NCBI GenBank assembly: GCA_014607495.2
Contig: CP053170.1
Coordinates: forward strand, 1,612,001-1,676,000
Direction of reading: 5' to 3'
From: Carposina sasakii
Taxonomy: Eukaryota > Arthropoda > Insecta > Lepidoptera > Carposinidae
Length of the DNA stretch: 64,000 nt
Under the pieces are notes generated by a model. It did not search any database, was not told the origin of the DNA, and was given only the letters and a program-made list of their open reading frames with translations. Shown piece after piece: positions 57,830 to 64,000 of the stretch. Numbering within the stretch: position 1 is the stretch's first letter; every line of letters starts with the position of its first letter. A program made the translations under genes and the position numbers.

Positions 57830-58396
57830 GAGTCATATAATCCCGCCCAGTATCTTCCAAATAGGTTGGGTAGAAGTGTGATTTACACACCCACTTTTCA
57901 CCACTCATAGTCTAGCTAGAGCACAGAGTTGTCTATGAGCTAGAGCCTAAACGACTAGTCGCATTTGAGCTTAAGAGGTTGGTCTATGTCGTGCGAGTGA
58001 CATGTCTAAATATTTTTTATACAAATATTATTCATATTCATAGATTTAAGAAAATGAGGATTAGCCTTAATGCCTCATAAAACGAGAATGCAAAAATAGG
58101 TCCATGGTCTCACTACCCGTCAGTCGCCAGCGCGACGTAGACAGCGTCACACGTTCTCGTTGCGTGAAGATATTTTTAAAGGAGTATTAGTCTTTTCTGT
58201 AAATCTCTGATAGATATACATATTGTAAATATTACCATGTAGTATATTCGTGAACATCTTTATATTAGTTACTTTTCCACTTTATATGTACCTAAATGTA
58301 ATCAACGCATATTGAGGTAATAAAACGTTCAAAAACATAGCTAACATAACTTTTAATTATCTTAAAAAAAAAAACCTTTATTACATTACCTATACA

Positions 58397-61300
58397 TTAA
58401 TAAAACCCCAAAAAACCCCCTAAACTATTATACCACTTGCAAACCGGTTTTCCTTGCTCATACCGCCGTCCTACATCCTTGATATTATCCCAAGAGCGTA
58501 TCATACCCTTGTGGTCCTTTACGTAGTTGACAGCATTCCAATAGGCACATGAGATGGGCAGACAGCAAAACCTATCTTGTTTCATCCTATCCTCGTTTAC
58601 TATGCTGTAGTTTAGAGACTGAGCTACCAGATACGTATAGTAGATATCCTCCAGGTTTATCATGGGCACTTTGAGAGCTGCTTCGTAAAGGTTTTTGATG
58701 ATTTTACCTGAAATCAGAAGTGGACGGTGGGGAGTATTTTCTTAGTTGTCTAATTAGTATACTTGTACTGATGGGGGGTTTTACTAGAGTACATCAGCTG
58801 CATCTCCTTACATGTATGTCGTAAGAGTCGACTAAGGAACTCAGGGGTGTTCCGTCAGGTGATGATCTGGCAACTTATAGAATAGAATAGAATAGAATAG
58901 TTTTTTATTTGAAAATTACACATACACGGACAGAAGTAACATAGAAAAGGACAATAGAAATAGGGTAGAAATACAGACTAAAAGAAGTAAGTAGACAGGT
59001 AGAAGTAACATGAAACGAAGAACAGTAAGTAGAACTGTGTGCCCTATTTGGAGCCCGTCAGTCCCGTGTACGTGCAACCGCCAAACGGGTCCCTTTTCAG
59101 CTGGATGCTGCTAAAACAAGATAGGCATGCCTACCTTGCAAGCAGCGCTGGTTTTCAAAAGGGACCAAGGTGATTGTGACTGATCATTACTCTACTCTCT
59201 ACCTATATGCTAATCATGGCTGCAGGCTACCCCATTTCGGGAACAAAATGTTAATTTACCTTGAATAAAGTATCCGTGACCACCCAGGTACTTTGGGAGG
59301 ATATTACCAGGGAACAACCAGGGAGGAAGGTACCATTTCATACGCTTATTTCGTATGACTGGCACATTGACGTAAGAGTAGCCTGCAAGGAAAACCAACT
59401 CCTGAGTGTCTCTGCCCCATATCATTGATCGCTGACTAAGCCTTCAATCACACTCAACCAATTAAATAACCATGTAGAAGAAATAAAAGAGGAGCAGCGA
59501 CTAAGTATATTTTCATACAAAAATAGTGTGCCGCTGAGCGGGGGTGAAGTATGGGACGAGGGGAGCATCCTAACACTGTAGCCCTGCCCATTTACATAGA
59601 TCCCACCTGGTAGTGACTAACCAAACTACTTGTATAAGCGTGTGGTTACAGCTACTGCGTTACACACTGGCCCTGAAGCTCCGCCCCTATCATGACGTCA
59701 TGGCCTCACGATTGCCACACGACTCAGTTCATAGTCCCACCTCCTCTTTTATAGACCTTCTCCATGGAAATAACTCATCATGTCAATGAAATTTCAAAAA
59801 AAATATTTTCCCCTATTACTTAACTTATATGCCATTATTTATGGCGTCGGCGCAATATGATTGCATTCCAAACTATTGCCAAGGATTACGAAGCCTGCCT
59901 AACGCCAGCCCTCCTTGGGTAAAGATCATCATCATTCATCATTTACAGCCCTGAGATGTCCACTGTTGGACATAGGCCTCCCCCAACAACCTCCACTCCG
60001 ACCAGTCGGAAGCAGCTTGCATCCAACCGACGCCCACAACCTTGACAAGGTTGTGGTCCATTTTCTAAGCATTTGTCGTCGTACGACAGTTGGAACCCGC
60101 CCGGGGATTCTTAGCACCCCTGTCTCCGGCACTTAACCGGCGCCTGTCGAACACGCCAGTGTCGCCTCCGGAGCCGCCGGGCACTTGGGGCCTTCCTAAA
60201 TTACTACTCATGGGGGGGGTTGGACCTTAACCCGCCACGCTGGTCCAATGCGGGTTGACGGGTGGCCAGAGCCTTGTTCGTTGCTCTGTAGGGTGCACCG
60301 CGAGCAGGTGAGGATGGCTTGGGTCCCGTTAGAACTAATATGGGACCCCCTACACCCCAAAAACCCCGGGTAAAGTAAAGTGATAAGAATATTTAAGTAC
60401 ATGAAATAAATTCAGTGGTACAGGCCCGTGACTGGGATCGTACATGAGACCTCATAAAATTGTATTTTATTTTACCCCAAAGCTTGTCATTTTCATGTCG
60501 CCTTATCAGGTCTTTTAGCAGCCACGGATTGATCATTCTGTCATCATCAGTCTTAAACATGAAGTCTACGTGAGGGCACCTTCTCAAGGTCCATCTCATC
60601 ATCAGCGCAGTCTTCAGAGTCAGATTCTGGTAGTCTTCAATGACGTCATAAACTACTATATCTTGGTAGAGTTTTGATTCTTCATTGTACTTCAACTGTA
60701 AGCGATATGACACCAAATGTACGTAAGTAGGTACCAATTATAGTCCGCGCCGCCTTAGCTTACCTTATATATATTATACTAGTGGACGCCCGCGACTTCG
60801 TCCGCGTGGGCTGCAGAAAAAACAAAATGTCGAAATTATCCGGGATAAAAATATTTTCCCGGGATAAAAAGTAGCCTATGTGTTAATCCAGGGTGTCAGC
60901 TAATTACATACTTGTATACACTCACATAAAAAGAAAAGCTGAGCTTAGGCCTCACGTATCTATAAGCACTCAGACAAATATAAAGTTGAGCCTTGCGTAG
61001 GTATTATCTAAGTTCACTCATAAATGTAAATCTGAGCTTAAGTTTTACGTATCTAATGTACACTCACACAAATGTACAGACACAACAGAGCTTATAGGCA
61101 ACGCGGAGCGTAGAAAGATAGTAAATAGTAAACATCATCAGCAAGTAACCTAGCATACCATTTGATCATCTTTGTGCATCTTGGGAAGACCCAAAAGGAA
61201 GTACGTAACGAAATGCGGGCCCCAAGTTCTCCTGATAGCGTCTCGCTGGTTGAGGGACCAGGGAGCGCTGGTCACCATCACTAGCACGGGGATCTTGGGC

Positions 61301-62297
61301 TGGCATAATGGGTTGGTGGGTTCTATGAGAAGTTTTCTGAAAAAATAAATTGCTAAGCGTGTGATGTTACAAGCGATGAGCCATTTGTACATATACACAT
61401 AGCTTTGTTCCTTAAATGTGGTGGCCAAAACTGCGGGATCATAAGAGAGATCGCATGTTTAGCATAGCGGGGGATAGCTGTAAAATTAAATGATCATTGA
61501 CAAGTTGCTAGCTTATCGCCTAAGAGATCGAATGCCCTAGGACCTCAGTCGACTCTTACGACTTGCAGTCTGTTCTTGAGAAAGTCTAAAGGATGTAATT
61601 TCAAAAGGGGGTATCCAGAACTGCGGAATGAGATCACAGTCACGATTAGCATAGCTGGATCAGATGTAAAAGATGAGAACTAAAAACTGAGAGAACACCC
61701 CTACCTTCTTAAGACATGCACGGAAGGAGATGCAGCTGATGTATCTAATGTAACAATTTTTTCCAAAAGGCTATTAAGTTAGCTTTTATACTGCTCTGTA
61801 AAAATAACGTGTAATACTACAGCTGCTTCTCTTCCCGGGCATACTGTACAAGTCAGTAGAGGAACAAGAGGGTCTTGGTGTTTTGTAGGCGATGGGCTGA
61901 CCACCTGTCACTACTAACCGAACATGTACATCTCAACTATACCCTAAAAATTGGTCGGAAGTGGCACCATGTGGTTCTATCGGCCCTTAGTGTTCTGCCT
62001 ACCCCGTAAGGGATAAGGTCGTGATTATATTATGTATGTATGTATTAAGTTAGCTTAGGCAGGAATTAGAATACAGGAGGTTAAATAGGATAGGCTTCCA
62101 ACGCACATATTCTCCATGTAGAAGCCCAAGCTTCGTGACCGCGTGTATGTTGACAGGTCATGATGGTAATTGAAGGTAGACACGCCGTAGTAGATCAGCC
62201 AAAGAATTGTCACCAGGAGCAAACTTGCTGAGGTTTTGGAGATCTTCTTCCGCCGACCTGGTGTAAGTAACCGTGAACTTTTAAAGGTTTTTTCCAT
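58397..62297 (-). CDS. GT31 beta-1,3-glycosyltransferase (beta-1,3-galactosyltransferase-like)
   Basis: A type II Golgi enzyme that transfers galactose or N-acetylglucosamine in beta-1,3 linkage from a UDP-sugar. Minus-strand exons 62297-62107, 61336-61159, 60695-60476, 59382-59260 and 58707-58397 join with phases 2, 0, 1, 1 to 340 aa, the usual family length. A basic N-terminus (GRRKKISK) precedes one membrane span at about residues 23-42. Family motifs are LNQRDAIRRTWG (92-103), DYQNLTLKT (144-152), FKTDDD with the metal-binding DDD at 173-175, WLFPGNILPKYLGGHGYFIQ, and NLEDIYYT (255-262; the usual form is EDVYVG). Glycosylation sites include NLT at 147. The start at 62297 is chosen because the membrane anchor follows at once; an upstream in-frame start lies 31 codons earlier. 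Exact sugar specificity is not readable. Confidence 0.94.
58877..58902. repeat. (AATAG)n microsatellite
   Basis: Five AGAAT-type pentamers within the GT31 intron 4. Confidence 0.9.
59040..59165 (+). repeat. interspersed repeat ('CAGCTGGATGCTGC' family)
   Basis: Inverse of 3333-3470. Confidence 0.55.
59490..59770 (-). repeat. repeat shared with 27135-27415 (inverted)
   Basis: GAAGTATGGGACGAGGGGAG and CCCCTATCATGACGTCATGG mirror the copy in VPS28 intron 3. Confidence 0.6.
59930..60120 (-). repeat. LINE C-terminal fragment
   Basis: Contains TCCACTGTTGGACATAGGCC and, inverted, a VGCKLLPTGRSGGCWGR-type frame like other LINE ends. The GC-rich stretch to 60375 has no clear identity. Confidence 0.5.
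60776..60900 (-). mobile_element. Helitron-like fragment in GT31 intron 2
   Basis: ACTAGTGGACGCCCGCGACT through TAAAAAGTAGCCTATGTG; truncated. Confidence 0.6.
61440..61745 (-). repeat. two SINE-like repeat pieces (inverted)
   Basis: Tandem pieces of the 2225-2460 family, each ending in inverted CAGCTGCATCTCC-type or GTCGACTCTTACGAC sequence. Confidence 0.5.
61790..62036 (-). repeat. interspersed repeat ('AATCACGCCTTTATCCCTTA' family)
   Basis: Inverse copy of 16844-17100, in GT31 intron 1. Confidence 0.65.
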
Positions 62298-62605
62298 TGT
62301 CGAAAAGAGATATCGCTCTATATGACACTTGTTGGTAAAGTTGAATGAATATAATCTATTTGCACCAACCAATAATGTACAATAAATCACTTACCAAAGA
62401 ATCTTTTTAATCTTCTCCATATCATTATCACAAAATTCAATAGCCCAGCTGTTGCTTGCAAAAAAACTTCAAAATCAGCTGTTTGCAAATAATTAGATTT
62501 CTTTTTATCTAGCATGTCTATCAGAAGGGACAAAGGTTATTGCATTATCCAGCCACCATGATCTTTATTACCTTGAACCTGGGCGCTTAGACTGTCAAAC
62601 AGTCC

Positions 62606-62780
62606 CCTCTGCAGAGGATGCAAGGAAGCGGAAAAACGCCACAGCACGTGATCATGGAATGCACAAGCGTGGCGGAACAACGGGTACTGATCCTCCGATC
62701 GCCAGCAAAACTCTCGAAAGCCTGCAGTAAGCCTAGAAAGCTGCTGACCTTCTGGGAAAATCTGATCTACACAAGGTGAA
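62606..62780 (+). pseudogene. LINE C-terminal zinc-knuckle remnant, frameshifted
   Basis: LCRGCKEAEK and, after a one-base deficit in an A-run, TPQHVIMECTSVAEQR match the CxxC...HxxxxC end of many LINE proteins. The larger open frame on the opposite strand is its shadow. Confidence 0.65.
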
Positions 62781-62799
62781 ATACGTACAATAGCCTCAC

Positions 62800-63660
62800 T
62801 TATAAAGGCTAAGTGCGGAAAATGCTCGTTCAAACTAACTAACTGCTTAGACAAAGCACAAAAAATATTACGAGCGACAGCTGAGTCCGTCAATTTATCG
62901 AATCATTAATCACATCAATAGCGAATACTTTGCGCTATTAACAATAGCGGCAGAGAGTAGTGTATTCTTTTAACAGTAGACCATTGTTATGGTCATAGCA
63001 CACTTAAACGATTCTGATCCAACACCGCTTCCACCCAACACCGCCCTAAACTAAGACGACTGCTCGCAGTCCACGCGGCGACAGCTAGCAGGCACCCAGC
63101 TGTCCACCCGCAGACCGCTCTCGGTTTTTACTCGCTTACGTTTTGATATGTCGAACTCGGCGCGGCGACTGCTAGCAGTGAGCGAGGCGTCAACTACCGA
63201 ATAATCTGACGGCGGCATAGATTTATTATATGGACAGCGGTAAGATCGCTGACAGCGAGCTGTCTGCTAATTTATGATGCCAATGCAAAATATATCTAAA
63301 GAACAAAATTTAAAGCCCATATTTGAAGTATATTCTTTTTGCCGGGTGGGAGCAGAGGCGTGTAAGTAATTTACTGAAGGCGCTGAATGAAGGTTTCCTA
63401 TTGGTGAAAATGTTTCGATCACAATTGAATTTGAAGATAATATTTAGGTAGGCAATAGGTACTTACTGAAATAAATAAATAAATTCATAATTCTTCTCTA
63501 ACATTTAATAAAACCTTAAAAATGTAACGAGCCCATAAGTATAGATCTTGCAAACTTTTTTCAACTCTTTATTCAACAGGACTGACCCACAAGTAGTAAC
63601 AAACGCGCAGAATAAAGGTTTCCTACTGGAGAAAATGTTGCACGTCAATTCGAAGGAAAT
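62800..63660. other. no supported gene
   Basis: Intergenic. A CG-rich stretch at 63040-63200 contains CGGCGACAGCTAGCAG and its near-inverse and may be a decayed TIR element. Confidence 0.35.
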
Positions 63661-63666
63661 ATTTGG

Positions 63667-63924
63667 GTAAGCCGCGTGGTGCCGTACCACCCCATGCCTG
63701 CCTGTGGGTATCATACGAAGCCATTAATGGTTTCCAGGAGGTGGGGAGCAGCGCTTCTCCTGCTGAAAACATAGTCCAAAAACCAAGACTGCGGTCACCA
63801 ACCCGTCTGCCCGGCGTGGTGACAGACAATGGGCAGAAACCCCCCTATGGCCTCCCATATAGTAGCCTTATCACGTGCCTTGAGGGAGGCCTACGTCCAG
63901 CAGTGGACTACAATAGGCTGAAGA
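63667..63924 (+). repeat. 5'-truncated LINE 3' end
   Basis: Same tail as 15569-15817, with small insertions, ending CAGCAGTGGACTACAATAGG. Confidence 0.7.
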
Positions 63925-64000
63925 GGAAGACGTTTTGAGTAAGCAGTAGAAACTGAAATAACGGAAAATTTAAATTAAATAATTCTTTTCTAACATTTAA

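Noticed and set aside
62537..62893. 118-codon open frame on the minus strand
   Set aside because: The opposite strand carries a recognisable LINE C-terminus (CRGCKEAEK...HVIMEC), so this frame is its shadow; it has no domain and no splice context.
1..64000. CRISPR arrays, bacterial operons or rRNA genes
   Set aside because: No regularly spaced identical short repeats, ribosome-binding sites or rRNA sequence; the window is an insect-type nuclear region with introns.

Overview
The window is eukaryotic nuclear DNA and most likely comes from a moth or butterfly. It holds spliced genes with GT-AG introns, an insect-type acyl-CoA desaturase, and an intergenic landscape packed with Helitron-like, hairpin MITE, tRNA-derived SINE and 5'-truncated LINE repeats of the kind seen in Lepidoptera. 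The species cannot be named from sequence alone.

Four host genes could be reconstructed exon by exon with consistent reading phase. (1) VPS28, an ESCRT-I subunit, + strand, 25597-29842, six exons, 210 aa. (2) An unrecognised secreted protein, + strand, 35839-51197, five exons, 298 aa, with a 10.9-kb second intron full of transposons. (3) A three-histidine-box acyl-CoA desaturase, + strand, 52760-55704, five exons, 354 aa. (4) A GT31-family beta-1,3-glycosyltransferase, - strand, 58397-62297, five exons, 340 aa, convergent with the desaturase. They share no obvious pathway; their adjacency looks like ordinary gene order.

Layout: 1-9831 is gene-poor and repeat-filled. 9837-14216 is a Transib (RAG1-related) DNA transposon with a 5-bp target duplication, arms of about 330 bp and one in-frame stop. 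14222-25590 is repeats, including a LINE reverse transcriptase split by an insertion. 25597-30250 is VPS28. 30282-35450 is a dense block of Helitron-like, foldback and nested MITE elements. 35839-51197 is the secreted-protein gene; its intron 2 holds a young-looking Gypsy element with 228-bp LTRs that look identical (37475-41888), a hAT element with 8-bp target duplication inserted in a SINE (43146-46402), and a LINE. 52760-55704 is the desaturase, followed by four abutting TIR elements at 56441-57829. The GT31 gene follows, and the window ends in LINE debris.

The most informative repeat is a ~785-bp family present three times (13300, 21947, 45504). Each copy sits inside another transposon, and its asymmetric inverted ends recall Helentron/Helitron2 non-autonomous elements. 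No CRISPR array, rRNA gene or functional tRNA gene was found, and I saw no convincing new multi-gene system.
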